Shown: piece by piece, positions 38,612-48,385 of the stretch | Numbering within the stretch: the stretch's first letter is position 1 | How the letters are laid out: each line of letters opens with the position of its first letter | Source of the DNA: Tectiglobus diatomicola | GTDB lineage: Bacteria; Pseudomonadota; Alphaproteobacteria; Rhizobiales; Hyphomicrobiaceae | Direction of reading: 5' to 3' | Assembly: GCA_039583345.1 (NCBI GenBank) | Contig: JAZDSJ010000003.1 | Span: 1 to 64,000, forward strand | DNA: 64,000 nucleotides | Notes under the pieces: generated by a model | Told to the model about the DNA's origin: nothing | The model's database searches: none | What the model saw: the letters and a program-made list of their open reading frames with translations, nothing else | Program-made: the position numbers and the translations under genes

Positions 38612-39649
38612 ATGTCTTGTGAACAAAATAAAAAAATTGTTCTAACCGGTGATCGCCCAACAGGACCTTTACATATTGGTCACTATGTCGGCTCACTCAA
38701 GACGCGTGTTGAAATGCAAGATTCATATGAGACTTATATACTCATTGCAGATATGCAAGCATTAACAGACAATGCACGTATGCCAGAAGTAGTTAGTTCA
38801 AACATCATGGAAGTGGCATGCGATTATATAGCGGCTGGAATTGATCCTGAGCGCACACAAATCGTCGTTCAGTCTATGGTTCCTGAACTAGCTGAACTTT
38901 ATATGTATTTATCCAATTTAGTCGGAGTAGGTCGAATCGAACGCAACCCTACAGTCAAGATGGAGATTAAACAAAAAGGTATAACAGATCACGTTCCTGC
39001 TGGTTTTTTTATGTATCCGGTTTCACAAGTTGCTGATATTGTTGGCTTTGGTGCGGATTTTGTTCCGGTTGGGGATGACCAAACCCCTATGCTTGAATTA
39101 ACTAACGACATAGTTCAAACTTTTGAAAATGTATATAAGGCAGGCGTGCTTAAGCCGGTTAAAGGGATATACTCTAAAATTGGCCGTCTTCCTACACCAG
39201 ATGGCAAAGCAAAAATGTCCAAATCGTTAGGAAACGTACTACCTCTAAATGCAACTGATAAACAAATCATATCATTCGTAAACTCGCTATATCCAGGCAT
39301 GGACGGTCGTCAGATTAAAGAACCGGGTTTGATTGAAGGTAATGTAATTTTAACCTATCTCGATGCCTTTGATCCTGATATTGAGGAGCTGAAACAACTC
39401 AAGAAACGCTACGCAAAAGGAGGTGTTGGTGATGGCGAAATTAAAAGTCGCCTCCTATCTCATCTTCTAACACTAATCGCTCCAATTCGTGAAAAAAGGG
39501 CAGCGCTCAAAAAAGATCTTAGCTTCGTTAAACAGTCTGTGTTTAGAGGTACAGCGGCAGGAAGACTGAGAGTAAGTAAAGTTTTAGCCAAGGTTAAAAC
39601 TGCCATCGGGATTAACTACACTAAAAGTTTGTTTAAAGATATTATTTAA
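38612..39649 (+). CDS. trpS: Tryptophanyl-tRNA synthetase, TGDRPTG subtype
   Basis: TrpRS charges tRNA-Trp. The 345-residue class I enzyme has VLTGDRPTGPLHIGHYVGSLKTRV as its HIGH region, IADMQALTDNA, RIERNPTVKMEIK, VPVGDDQTPMLELT and KMSKSLGN. The intact signature motifs and normal length indicate a working enzyme. This TGDRPTG type is the one common in Firmicutes and as a second trpS in some proteobacteria; the usual alphaproteobacterial enzyme begins with a FSGVQPTGNLHLGNYLGA type motif. It may be an acquired replacement. It stands alone between non-coding stretches of about 870 and 640 bases. Confidence 0.95.
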   Translation: MSCEQNKKIVLTGDRPTGPLHIGHYVGSLKTRVEMQDSYETYILIADMQALTDNARMPEVVSSNIMEVACDYIAAGIDPERTQIVVQSMVPELAELYMYLSNLVGVGRIERNPTVKMEIKQKGITDHVPAGFFMYPVSQVADIVGFGADFVPVGDDQTPMLELTNDIVQTFENVYKAGVLKPVKGIYSKIGRLPTPDGKAKMSKSLGNVLPLNATDKQIISFVNSLYPGMDGRQIKEPGLIEGNVILTYLDAFDPDIEELKQLKKRYAKGGVGDGEIKSRLLSHLLTLIAPIREKRAALKKDLSFVKQSVFRGTAAGRLRVSKVLAKVKTAIGINYTKSLFKDII

Positions 39650-40295
39650 GATGTTTAAATAGATCTGTTATTTATCAAGAAAGATGACGTCAGCTTAAAA
39701 TTCAAAAATTAAATACGACAATAAAAATTTAGTGGAGCTAGTAGCGTTTAGTCTCAACTTCTAATTGGAATACGATTTTATGCTTGGCTTACATCATCAT
39801 ATTTTAGTATTAATTTCACAAGCGACAAAGTCCATCAACATAGGTGTTGCTAAGATCCGTTTCTTATGCACGCACTAAATTTTAGTTGTCAATTCTGATT
39901 AATAATACAAGCATACCTCCCGTGTTATTAAATAAGGAATTTAGAAATGGTACATATCATATCATGAATTATCTAGTGTAATTCTCATAAGAGAGTTTTA
40001 TCAAATGTATTAAGATAACTTTAGATTGTGCTACTTTCTTATAATTTTTAAAACCTTTTGTGATGTGTGTCTCAAAATCTAGTAATATGTTCTGTAAATC
40101 ATGCTAAATTAACTCTAACGAAGTATGATTTGTAATCGAATAAGCTTATAAGGGTATAACCCAATGCGCCTTTATTATTAACAGTCGACAAGCTAACTTT
40201 AGAAAGCTGAGGCATTCTCTAAGAATGAATAGCTCAGTACTTCTCATTAGTCATACACTATATAATAAGTAGCAGTGAAAGGGGAAAGACAACCG
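39650..40295. other. 650-base non-coding spacer
   Basis: AT-rich spacer between trpS and the transporter gene. The last 18 bases carry a purine-rich GGGGAAAG that serves the transporter start. Nothing else was recognised. Confidence 0.55.
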
Positions 40296-42086
40296 ATGAT
40301 CCCTGAGGAATATCGCTTGACTGCACTCTTTATTATTACTAGCACGATGCTTACTCTCCTGATCTGGGGACGTTATCGCTATGATATTATAGCACTCGGC
40401 GCATTAGTCGTTGCAGTTCTTACTGGTGTCGTTCCTGGAGAGCAGGCCTTTGAAGGGTTTGGGCATCCGGCAACTATTATTATAGCTCTTGTGCTTGTTG
40501 CGTCGCACGGACTCACCAATTCTGGTGCAATTAATTTAATCGTACCGTTCCTCATTCGTTCGATCCGAGGTACTTCAAGTCACATTGGTATTATGGGTGG
40601 AATTGGTGCTGCTCTGTCTACGGTCATGAACAATGTTGGGGCACTAGCTCTTTTAATGCCAGTAGATTTGCAGACTGCAGATAAGGCACAACGATCACCT
40701 GCACCAACACTAATGCCATTATCTTTTGCAACGATTCTTGGTGGACTTGTAACACTTATCGGAACACCGCCTAATATCGTAGTGTCATCAATTAGAGAAC
40801 AACATACAGGTCAGCCTTTCCAGATGTTTGACTTTGCACCTGTAGGTTTAGGATGTGCTATCGCTGGAATAACTTTTGTTGCCTTAATAGGATGGCGTCT
40901 ACTTCCTAAGACAACTCGCGAGCGAGAAGCAGGCAAAGAACTTTTTGAACTCGGTACTTACTTAATAGAACTTACTGTAAATGCAAAATCTAAGACAGTT
41001 GGCAAACGACTATGTGACCTTAACGAAGCTTGTGATACGCACAATGTGACAATCATTGCACTCTTAAGGGATGGTTTAACAATGCCTATTTTTGCACGCT
41101 GGCTTAAGATACAGTCCGGTGATACATTACTCATCGAAACTACAGCAGAGAAGCTAAGAGACTTTGTCCAAGCTCTTGAATTAGATAAACTTGATGACAG
41201 TAGAACGGCTCGTAAAAACAGTGATTTAACCTTTGCAGAGGTTGTTGTACCCACTGATGCAACGATTGAAAATCGTACTGTAGCCATCGTGCAATTGTAT
41301 GATCGATTCGAAACCTGGCTCATAGGTTTATCACGTCAGGGTAGCAGGGTAGCAAAACGTGTCCGACACATGAAGATTAAGGCGGGTGACGTTCTTCTTA
41401 TCATGGGGCCATCTAATCGTATAAAAGAGGCTTCCGATTGGATGGGTACTCTTCCCTTAGCAGAGCGCAATTTACAAATCTCGTATGGCAAAAAGCCTGT
41501 ACTTGCTGTTAACTTATTTGCTGCAACAATAATTATTGCTAGCCTAGGTCTAGTACATTTACCAGTTGCATTAGCTGGGCTGAGTGTTCTCTATGTTCTT
41601 CTAAATATCATTCCATTGCGCCAGGTATACGAGTCCGTGGACTGGCCAGTAGTAGTACTTATAGGTTCACTTATTCCTATTGGAACAGCCATGCAGTCAA
41701 CAGGGGGAGCCCATTTTTTAGCACAGGGTATTTTACATATTGCTCAAATTTTCAATCTACAACCCTGGATGATGTTATTGTTTATTATGATAATTACAAT
41801 GTTGTTGTCCAATATACTAAACAATACTGCTACAGCTTTCGTAGCTGCACCGGTTGCTATAAGTGTATCAGAAAAGCTTGGAGTAAATGCGGACCCTTTT
41901 TTGATGGGAGTAGCAATATCTGCCTCATGCGCATTCGTACTTCCAATTGGTCACCAGAATAATATGCTGATTATGGGTGCAGGGGGATATAAGTTTGGTG
42001 ATTATTGGCGCATTGGGCTTCCATTACAAATTGTTATTCTGTCGATTTCTGCACCACTGGTGATTATTGTGTGGCCATTTTTTTAA
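40296..42086 (+). CDS. SLC13-family permease with TrkA-C domains
   Basis: A membrane transporter of the SLC13/DASS-like group (anion or dicarboxylate/sulfate carriers; substrate not predictable). N-terminal helices contain VMNNVGALALLMPV and LIGTPPNIVV, the paired Asn/Pro-Pro-Asn motifs of the family. Two soluble TrkA-C (RCK_C) domains follow at about 210-390, then the second helical half with SNILNNTATAFVAAPVA, the repeat of the first motif. Such TrkA-C insertions are typical of this subgroup. ATG 40296 is preferred over GTG 40275 because GGGGAAAG lies about 8-15 bases before it. It stands alone, with no obvious regulator. Confidence 0.92.
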   Translation: MIPEEYRLTALFIITSTMLTLLIWGRYRYDIIALGALVVAVLTGVVPGEQAFEGFGHPATIIIALVLVASHGLTNSGAINLIVPFLIRSIRGTSSHIGIMGGIGAALSTVMNNVGALALLMPVDLQTADKAQRSPAPTLMPLSFATILGGLVTLIGTPPNIVVSSIREQHTGQPFQMFDFAPVGLGCAIAGITFVALIGWRLLPKTTREREAGKELFELGTYLIELTVNAKSKTVGKRLCDLNEACDTHNVTIIALLRDGLTMPIFARWLKIQSGDTLLIETTAEKLRDFVQALELDKLDDSRTARKNSDLTFAEVVVPTDATIENRTVAIVQLYDRFETWLIGLSRQGSRVAKRVRHMKIKAGDVLLIMGPSNRIKEASDWMGTLPLAERNLQISYGKKPVLAVNLFAATIIIASLGLVHLPVALAGLSVLYVLLNIIPLRQVYESVDWPVVVLIGSLIPIGTAMQSTGGAHFLAQGILHIAQIFNLQPWMMLLFIMIITMLLSNILNNTATAFVAAPVAISVSEKLGVNADPFLMGVAISASCAFVLPIGHQNNMLIMGAGGYKFGDYWRIGLPLQIVILSISAPLVIIVWPFF

Positions 42087-42792
42087 CGTTTACAACATTT
42101 CACCATTATTAGGCACACTGAAGCCTCAAGTTTATTAAAACTCACAACAAATCATGTGAATTATGTGCCAGTAAAAATATCAAAAGAATAACGAAAGTCT
42201 AAAATCTAAAAATTACGTTACGATTAGATACTTGGTCTATGACAAAAAAGAGTGAGTAGTTAATAAGAGTCGCTGACAAATTAAAATTTGTGATAAGTTT
42301 CTAATCTCACATTTTGAGTTAACAATATTGTGCAGATAACTATTATAAATTAGCGAAGGGATTATTTTTTATGTGAGTAACTTATAAAGCCCATTCCTAA
42401 CCATGAAGCTCAAAATACATCTAAGCTAGAAAAAAGTTGTGTACGATGCCAAATGTCAACTAATACTTATGCGTTAAATTCTAGTTAGAATACGTTATAA
42501 TTATGTCTGGAAATATCTTATTACTTATTGCCTAGGTATGGCTGGTTTAATTGGACTATGACACAGACATTATGGTTAACTAAGAAAGTCCATATCGATT
42601 TCCCTAGTTGCTTCGTAAATTGCTTATTAAAAAAACTTTCAGCAAAAATTTTCACTACACAATTATTAGACTTTTTGACAGCACTTCTGTGTCTAGAAAG
42701 TTTATTATGAGTAAAATTGAAATAAATTTTAACAGAATTTGTTGCTACCTTTATCGAGCAAAAATACTTAAATCACATCTTACATTATCAGC
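42087..42792. other. 700-base non-coding spacer near proposed inversion breakpoint
   Basis: AT-rich spacer between the convergent transporter gene and hemD. Two overlapping 60-codon frames near 42528-42796 have no coding character and are dismissed. In relatives the mic60 gene begins directly after hemD, so this spacer marks where that link was broken. Confidence 0.6.
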
Positions 42793-43524
42793 TTAAATAG
42801 CTTGATGAGCTTTATTAGAAATCAATTTCAATAATTCATTAATATTTGGCTTCCATGGAATACAAATTTTATCTACTTTAAGAACTAATAGCCGATCAGC
42901 TACAGCTTGAGACAAACAAAAATGTATTATGTTCTGAGCATTTACTTTGACATTATGAAATTCTAGTAAATTAGCGTATACCTGAGCTGTGCGCGGAGAT
43001 AGCAAAATGACACCGTCGATAACACCGATAGTTATTTGTGACAATAAATTAGGCGAAAGCAAGCGTACAGGACGCGCAGTATAAACATGTTTGCAGATGG
43101 CACGATAACCTAATTTTCGTAAGTAATATGTAAGATCAAAGGCTAGTGTTTCAGAAGCTAAATGAAGTAGCATACCTTTGTCGTTAACGGTATGTGCTTG
43201 TATCACTGCAAGTAAACTTTTTGCATTGGATGGACCTTCAATCACATTTTGAAAACCTAAAGCTTTTGCTAAAGCAGCTGTACCTGCACCAACTGTAAAC
43301 AAAGGTATAGATATAAATAGGTCTGCTTGTTTTGCGGCAATAGCAGCGCGAATACCATTACGACTTGTTACAATTAAAGCCTGTATATTTTCAAGGTTAA
43401 GAACCCCAATATCTTTAAAATTAATATTCAATAGAGATTCAATGACCACCTCATGTCCATGTGTGACTAAAATAGTACTTAGGATTTCTGCATCAAAAGA
43501 AGGTCGCGTTACCCAAAGTTTCAT
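42793..43524 (-). CDS. hemD: Uroporphyrinogen-III synthase
   Basis: HemD cyclises hydroxymethylbilane to uroporphyrinogen III. The family is poorly conserved; the 243-residue product fits by length, by LWVTRPSFDAEILSTIL at the start, ALIVTSRNGIRAA, the central VGAGTAALAKALGF segment (compare VG..TA) and GVILLSPRTAQVYANLL. It overlaps the hemC stop by four bases (ATGA), as in a coupled hemC-hemD operon. The position next to hemC is the strongest evidence. The downstream mic60-hemY pair expected here has been moved. Confidence 0.9.
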   Translation of the reverse strand: MKLWVTRPSFDAEILSTILVTHGHEVVIESLLNINFKDIGVLNLENIQALIVTSRNGIRAAIAAKQADLFISIPLFTVGAGTAALAKALGFQNVIEGPSNAKSLLAVIQAHTVNDKGMLLHLASETLAFDLTYYLRKLGYRAICKHVYTARPVRLLSPNLLSQITIGVIDGVILLSPRTAQVYANLLEFHNVKVNAQNIIHFCLSQAVADRLLVLKVDKICIPWKPNINELLKLISNKAHQAI

Positions 43525-44453
43525 AATTTTTCTTCATTTAACAAAATAGATCCACACTGCTCCAAGAGTTGCAAGCCTGCCTCTCGACCAATTAGAAAGG
43601 CATCTTCTGCAGCTCCAGAACGTCGCACGTTGAAACATTGTGATCCATTTCGTGCCAATATCTGTCCGTGAAAATTTAGTGTTGAACTGGAAATTTTTGC
43701 AAGTCCAGCAATCGGCGTCTTGCAGGAACCATTCAGCTGCGCCAAGAAGGCACGCTCAGCTGTCGTGCATAAAGCGCTAGTAAGATCATTAAGATCAGAA
43801 GTATAATTAAAAGCGGTTGTATCGCTCTCTCGAATCTGCAAGGCGATGGCACCCTGAGCTATTGCTGGAAGCATGTCACTTGTCTCAATCGGCGCATTAA
43901 GTAAATCGTTACGGCCGAGACGGCAAAGCCCAGCACAAGCTAAAAATGTTGCATCTGCAATTCCCTCCTCTAGTTTACGCAAACGTGTACCTACATTGCC
44001 ACGAAACTCAACAATTTTAAGATCTGGTCTCACAAACTTAAGCTGAGCACGCCTGCGTACAGAAGAAGTACCTATAACAGAGCCTGTGGGCATATGATTT
44101 AGAGTTTTGTATTTATGGCTTATGAATGCATCACGTACATCTGCACGCTCAAGCACTGCAGAAAGACAAAGAGCATTCGGTAATTCTGTTTCAAGATCTT
44201 TCATGGAATGAACAGCGACATCTATCCTGTTATCATACAATGCACTTTCAATTTCTTTAGTAAACAAGCCTTTTCCACCGAGTTCTGTCAACGGTTGGTC
44301 CTGAAACCGATCCCCGGAGGTAACTATTTCAATTATCGGCAGATCAGCCAAATCCATATTATGCGCTCGAGCGAGCCTTGCTTGTACATCACGTGCCTGC
44401 GCCATAGCTAATGGAGAGCCTCGAGTTCCAATCCTTATACTTGTATGAGACAA
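43521..44453 (-). CDS. hemC: Porphobilinogen deaminase (hydroxymethylbilane synthase)
   Basis: HemC joins four porphobilinogens using a dipyrromethane cofactor. The 310-residue protein has IRIGTRGSPLAMAQ, HSMKDLETELP, GTSSVRRRAQL, RGNVGTRLRKLEEG and the cofactor-binding Cys in LNGSCKTPIAG. All key residues are present. It is divergent from tsaD with an 86-base gap that must hold both promoters, the conserved alphaproteobacterial arrangement, and overlaps hemD by four bases. Confidence 0.97.
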   Translation of the reverse strand: MSHTSIRIGTRGSPLAMAQARDVQARLARAHNMDLADLPIIEIVTSGDRFQDQPLTELGGKGLFTKEIESALYDNRIDVAVHSMKDLETELPNALCLSAVLERADVRDAFISHKYKTLNHMPTGSVIGTSSVRRRAQLKFVRPDLKIVEFRGNVGTRLRKLEEGIADATFLACAGLCRLGRNDLLNAPIETSDMLPAIAQGAIALQIRESDTTAFNYTSDLNDLTSALCTTAERAFLAQLNGSCKTPIAGLAKISSSTLNFHGQILARNGSQCFNVRRSGAAEDAFLIGREAGLQLLEQCGSILLNEEKL

Positions 44454-44539
44454 TCGTTTGTCCTAGCCCTAAAGTTTGTTTTTATGTCTAGAAAGCAGTA
44501 TGCTGTTATAAGTTCAAAATCTCTAGCCCTAAGAAGCGT

Positions 44540-45655
44540 ATGCACAAAAAAAAAGTCATATCAAAAAAAAATATCATCATCCTTGGTATCGAAACCAGCT
44601 GCGATGAAACCGCATCTGCTATTGTTACGGGTGATGCACAAGGTGTAGGCAAACTACTGTCCAATGTTATTCGCTCACAGTGGGAACATCATTATGAGTT
44701 TGGTGGCGTCGTTCCAGAAATAGCTGCACGAGCACACGTTGAATGTATTGATGAAATCATAACAATGTCGATTGAGAAGGCAAATATCAAATTATCTGAT
44801 GTAGATGCAATTGCCGCGACAGCCGGCCCGGGTTTGATCGGAGGCCTTCTTGTAGGTCTTACAACTGCAAAAGCTCTTGCATTTGGCACACAAAAACCTT
44901 TTATCGCTGTAAATCATCTAGAAGCACACGCGCTTACTGTTGGATTAACTCATGGTTTAGCCCCACCATACATGTTGTTATTAGTGTCTGGTGGGCATAC
45001 ACAGACAGTGTTAGTTGAAGCTTTTGGTAACTATTACAGGATTGGTACAACGATTGACGACGCTGTTGGAGAAGCGTTTGACAAAACAGCTAAATTGCTA
45101 AACATCGGCTTTCCTGGAGGACCTGCCGTAGAACAACATGCACGTAACGGCGATCCCTTCCGCTTTAAATTCCCTAAACCACTAAAAGGGCGTGCTGAAC
45201 CGCATTTTTCCTTTTCAGGTTTAAAGTCAGCGTTACGTAGGAGAGCATTACAGCTGAAACCATTAACTGTTGAAGATATTGCCGATTTGTGTGCAGGTTT
45301 CGAACATAGCGTCTGTGAAGTTATCCAAGACCGCGTAATGAATGCTTATGATGTCGCAAAAACTGTGTACGGTTATTCAAGTTTTAATTTACCGTTAGTA
45401 GCGGCTGGGGGTGTTGCTTGCAATCAAAGTTTGCGTCGATCTTTAGATCGAGTGGCTAGTAAAATGAATACAGCCTTGTTTGTACCACCTCCAGCTCTTT
45501 GTTCCGACAATGGCGCAATGGTTGCTTGGGCTGGTTTACAGCACTATTCCAGCGGATCTTTCGATGAGTTAGATTTTGCTCCTCGTCCACGCTGGCCGTT
45601 AGACGTAAAGTCAAAAAAAATTTATGGTTTTGGAAAACACGGTGCAAAGGCATGA
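44540..45655 (+). CDS. tsaD: tRNA threonylcarbamoyladenosine transferase subunit TsaD
   Basis: TsaD transfers the threonylcarbamoyl group to A37 of ANN-decoding tRNAs. The 371-residue ASKHA-fold protein has LGIETSCDETASAIV, the metal-binding His pair in NHLEAHALTV, LLLVSGGHTQ, GEAFDKTAKLL, FSFSGLKSALRR and AAGGVACNQSLR, all typical. The first 12 residues are Lys-rich and encoded by an A9 and an A8 tract (44546-44554, 44564-44571), slippage-prone sites in an otherwise intact gene. It is followed by gpsA. Confidence 0.97.
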   Translation: MHKKKVISKKNIIILGIETSCDETASAIVTGDAQGVGKLLSNVIRSQWEHHYEFGGVVPEIAARAHVECIDEIITMSIEKANIKLSDVDAIAATAGPGLIGGLLVGLTTAKALAFGTQKPFIAVNHLEAHALTVGLTHGLAPPYMLLLVSGGHTQTVLVEAFGNYYRIGTTIDDAVGEAFDKTAKLLNIGFPGGPAVEQHARNGDPFRFKFPKPLKGRAEPHFSFSGLKSALRRRALQLKPLTVEDIADLCAGFEHSVCEVIQDRVMNAYDVAKTVYGYSSFNLPLVAAGGVACNQSLRRSLDRVASKMNTALFVPPPALCSDNGAMVAWAGLQHYSSGSFDELDFAPRPRWPLDVKSKKIYGFGKHGAKA

Positions 45656-45726
45656 AAGCAAAAGTAATAAAACATTACGGCAATATTGATTAAAAACTTT
45701 TTGCGTCATTTTTGTGAGAGAGTAAT

Positions 45727-46731
45727 ATGATTGGAAGGAATTTTCAGCGCGTTGGTATTGTTGGTGGTGGTGCATGGGGTACAGCGCTCGCCCAAATAAT
45801 TGCAGTATCTGGTCTCGAAGTAACGATTTGGAGCCATGAAAAAAAAACCGCTCATAATATTAACAAATACCACATTAATCACACATTTTTAACTGATGTC
45901 ACACTAAACAAAAACATATCAGCCACAATTTGTCTTCAGCAGGTTGCTGATAACGATTTGCTTCTAATAGCTTCTCCAGCGCAACACTTGCGCCGAGTTG
46001 CAGCTGAGATACAGCCCTATATCAAAACTTCTACACCTGTATTGCTTTGCGCTAAAGGAATCGAGAAATCTAGTGGCAAACTTTTAACAAAAGTTCTTGG
46101 TGAGGAATTACCCGGACTTACACACGGGGTACTTTCCGGCCCAAGCTTTGCTAGCGAAGTAGCGCGAGGCCTACCTGCTGCACTAACTGTGGCATGCCAT
46201 GATGAAAGCCTTAGCAGACGTGTTGCAACAACCTTTGGATCAAAAGTTATACGAATTTACTGGACAGATGATATAGTTGGGGTTCAGTCAGGTGGTGCCT
46301 TTAAAAATGTAATAGCAATCGCTGCCGGGATCGTGGATGGCAAACAGCTCGGTACCAATGCTAGTGCTGCGATTATAACCAGAGGTTTTGCGGAAATGCT
46401 TCGATTCGCTCAGACACTAGGTGCTCGAGCAGAAACGTTAAACGGGCTTTCTGGTTTAGGAGACTTATTATTGACGTGCGGTAGTCCACAATCACGAAAC
46501 ATGTCGCTGGGTCGAGCTTTAGGCCAGGGACACTCGATTGCAGAGATCGTTAGTACACGTAAAACCGTTACTGAAGGTATTCACACCGTGGAGCCCATTC
46601 TCAGAATTGCGCGTAGTAAAAAAATTAACCTCCCAATTTCTGATGCAATTAATTCCATCATTAATTGTGAAATGACTGTGGATAAAGCGATTGACAGCTT
46701 GCTGTCTCGCCCTTTTCGTCCGGAAAATTAA
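45727..46731 (+). CDS. gpsA: Glycerol-3-phosphate dehydrogenase [NAD(P)+]
   Basis: GpsA makes sn-glycerol 3-phosphate for phospholipid synthesis. The 334-residue protein has the dinucleotide-binding VGIVGGGAWGTALA, the LLCAKGIE segment, LSGPSFASEVARGLPAA, the catalytic-lysine region GGAFKNVIAIAAGI and NGLSGLGDLLLTC with RN in SPQSRNMSLG. Length and motifs are normal. It follows tsaD by 71 bases with a GAGAG ribosome binding site, as in related genomes, and precedes the EVE-domain gene. Confidence 0.97.
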   Translation: MIGRNFQRVGIVGGGAWGTALAQIIAVSGLEVTIWSHEKKTAHNINKYHINHTFLTDVTLNKNISATICLQQVADNDLLLIASPAQHLRRVAAEIQPYIKTSTPVLLCAKGIEKSSGKLLTKVLGEELPGLTHGVLSGPSFASEVARGLPAALTVACHDESLSRRVATTFGSKVIRIYWTDDIVGVQSGGAFKNVIAIAAGIVDGKQLGTNASAAIITRGFAEMLRFAQTLGARAETLNGLSGLGDLLLTCGSPQSRNMSLGRALGQGHSIAEIVSTRKTVTEGIHTVEPILRIARSKKINLPISDAINSIINCEMTVDKAIDSLLSRPFRPEN

Positions 46732-46781
46732 GTATATTTTAGTTATAAAATTCGTAGTACATCTCATTGAAGAGACGTATA

Positions 46782-47279
46782 ATGGCTGAAACTGTGACAA
46801 AAACAACAAAATCTAGTACTCCAACGGAACTCATGAGCAATCAACGAAAGTATTGGCTTTTTAAATCCGAGCCTAATAAATTTTCTTGGGATGATCTCAT
46901 TGCTAAGGGTGAACAAGGTGAAGAGTGGGACGGAGTTCGAAACTTCATGGCACGTAATAACATGCGTGCCATGGACGTCGGTGATCTAGGCTTTTTTTAT
47001 CATTCCAACGTGGGAAAATGCATCGTGGGCATTTGTGAAGTATGTGCACATGTACACCAAGATTCGACCACAAATGATAATCGCTGGGAATGTGTTGATA
47101 TTAGAGCAATCTGTTCCATGCCAATACCTATAACGCTAGCTGATATAAAAATGACATCAGGCCTTTCTGAGATGGCTTTAGTTACAACCAAACGCTTATC
47201 TGTACAAACAGTAACTAAGTCGGAGTGGGTTTTAATTTGTGAAATGGGCGGTCTTGATATGAGTACGATCGCAAAATAA
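46782..47279 (+). CDS. EVE domain-containing protein
   Basis: EVE (PUA-like) domain proteins bind modified bases; their cellular role is not established. From about residue 20 the sequence fits the family: YWLFKSEPNKFSWDDL, WDGVRNFMARNNMRAM, GDLGFFYHSN, IVGICEVC and a C-terminal RLSVQTVTKSEW. I place the start at ATG 46782 with GAAGAG six to eight bases upstream; a later ATG at 46833 would give a protein beginning just before YWLF as in many homologues. The gene follows gpsA by 50 bases. A YciI-type gene often found between the two in relatives is missing. Confidence 0.92.
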   Translation: MAETVTKTTKSSTPTELMSNQRKYWLFKSEPNKFSWDDLIAKGEQGEEWDGVRNFMARNNMRAMDVGDLGFFYHSNVGKCIVGICEVCAHVHQDSTTNDNRWECVDIRAICSMPIPITLADIKMTSGLSEMALVTTKRLSVQTVTKSEWVLICEMGGLDMSTIAK

Positions 47280-48385
47280 TTGATTTATCGATTTGGACAT
47301 GTAGCCGAAGGAGTTGACTACTTATTATGGTGGTAATATCTGCTAATAACTCGTGGCGAGTGGTTTAGTACGAAGATGTCATTATGCTGTTAGACAGATA
47401 ATACTAAGTCTGAATAAAGTGAAAGGCTGCGTTTGCCGAAATGCAGTTGTGAAATATAACCATATTAGGAAAAAAGATTATCACGTTCGCTGTGCAAAAA
47501 AGTAAGTAGTAATTAAATAAGTCAGCGGTACTCAAAACCTTTCCTGGATTAAAAAACTAATTATGAATAAAGGGTTTCAAAACATTTAGATTGCCCTTCC
47601 AAAGGTAATTGTGCAGGTATTATATAATTAATTAATAACGTTAATCCACGACCTAAACTTAGGGTCTACAATTTTACCAAACATGCAACTAAAAGTATTA
47701 GCTTACAACTTTTTTGAGAAATTACGGCAAGATCAAATACAATAGTAGTTAACTTTTAAAGAAAATTTCGTGTGTTTAAAACACATCAAGCTATTATAAG
47801 GGTGGAATAATCGGGTTCAATCATGTTGTAAAATATGATGAGTTTACCTAAGCCTGTGATAATAATCTAATTGTGAATGTATCGACTTTATTCTAAAAAT
47901 CGAATGCTAATCGTTCAATTCTATAACTTCGCCAATAGTTAATAGGAAATGGGAATGAAAGGTGTTACGTGTCTTTTTATGTAATTGCTTATAACTAGGA
48001 ACAAACAGATATTCAGGTCAGTTATAATATTTTGAAAGGTTATTCATTTTCTACTTGATGTCAGATGTGACAACGTCTGAAATGATATTAGGTAATCTAT
48101 TACGAAACAACTTCATTAACTGTACTTTTTTCTACTATCATTATAAGATTTATTACATGCTACTTTCAAAATTCGTTTTAGGACTGACCAAAGCTGTAAG
48201 TTTACTTATTAAGTAAATGACTTTTTCCGTTTAATTTTGTATCTAATTACTCTAAATGGTGCAAAATAATATGCTGGGACATGTCATGTCAGACAACAGA
48301 CTAAATCCCCATGGGTTTTACATAAATATACGATCGATCCAACTTATAGATCGCTGCATACTTAACGAAGTTTGGAGACCATTTA
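47280..48385. other. 1.1 kb non-coding spacer
   Basis: AT-rich, with stops throughout. No recognised remnant before metF; the ArsR-type regulator that often precedes metF in alphaproteobacteria was not seen. Confidence 0.6.

Noticed and set aside
42528..42796. Two 60-codon plus-strand frames before hemD
   Set aside because: No family resemblance, no ribosome binding site, and composition typical of the AT-rich spacer.
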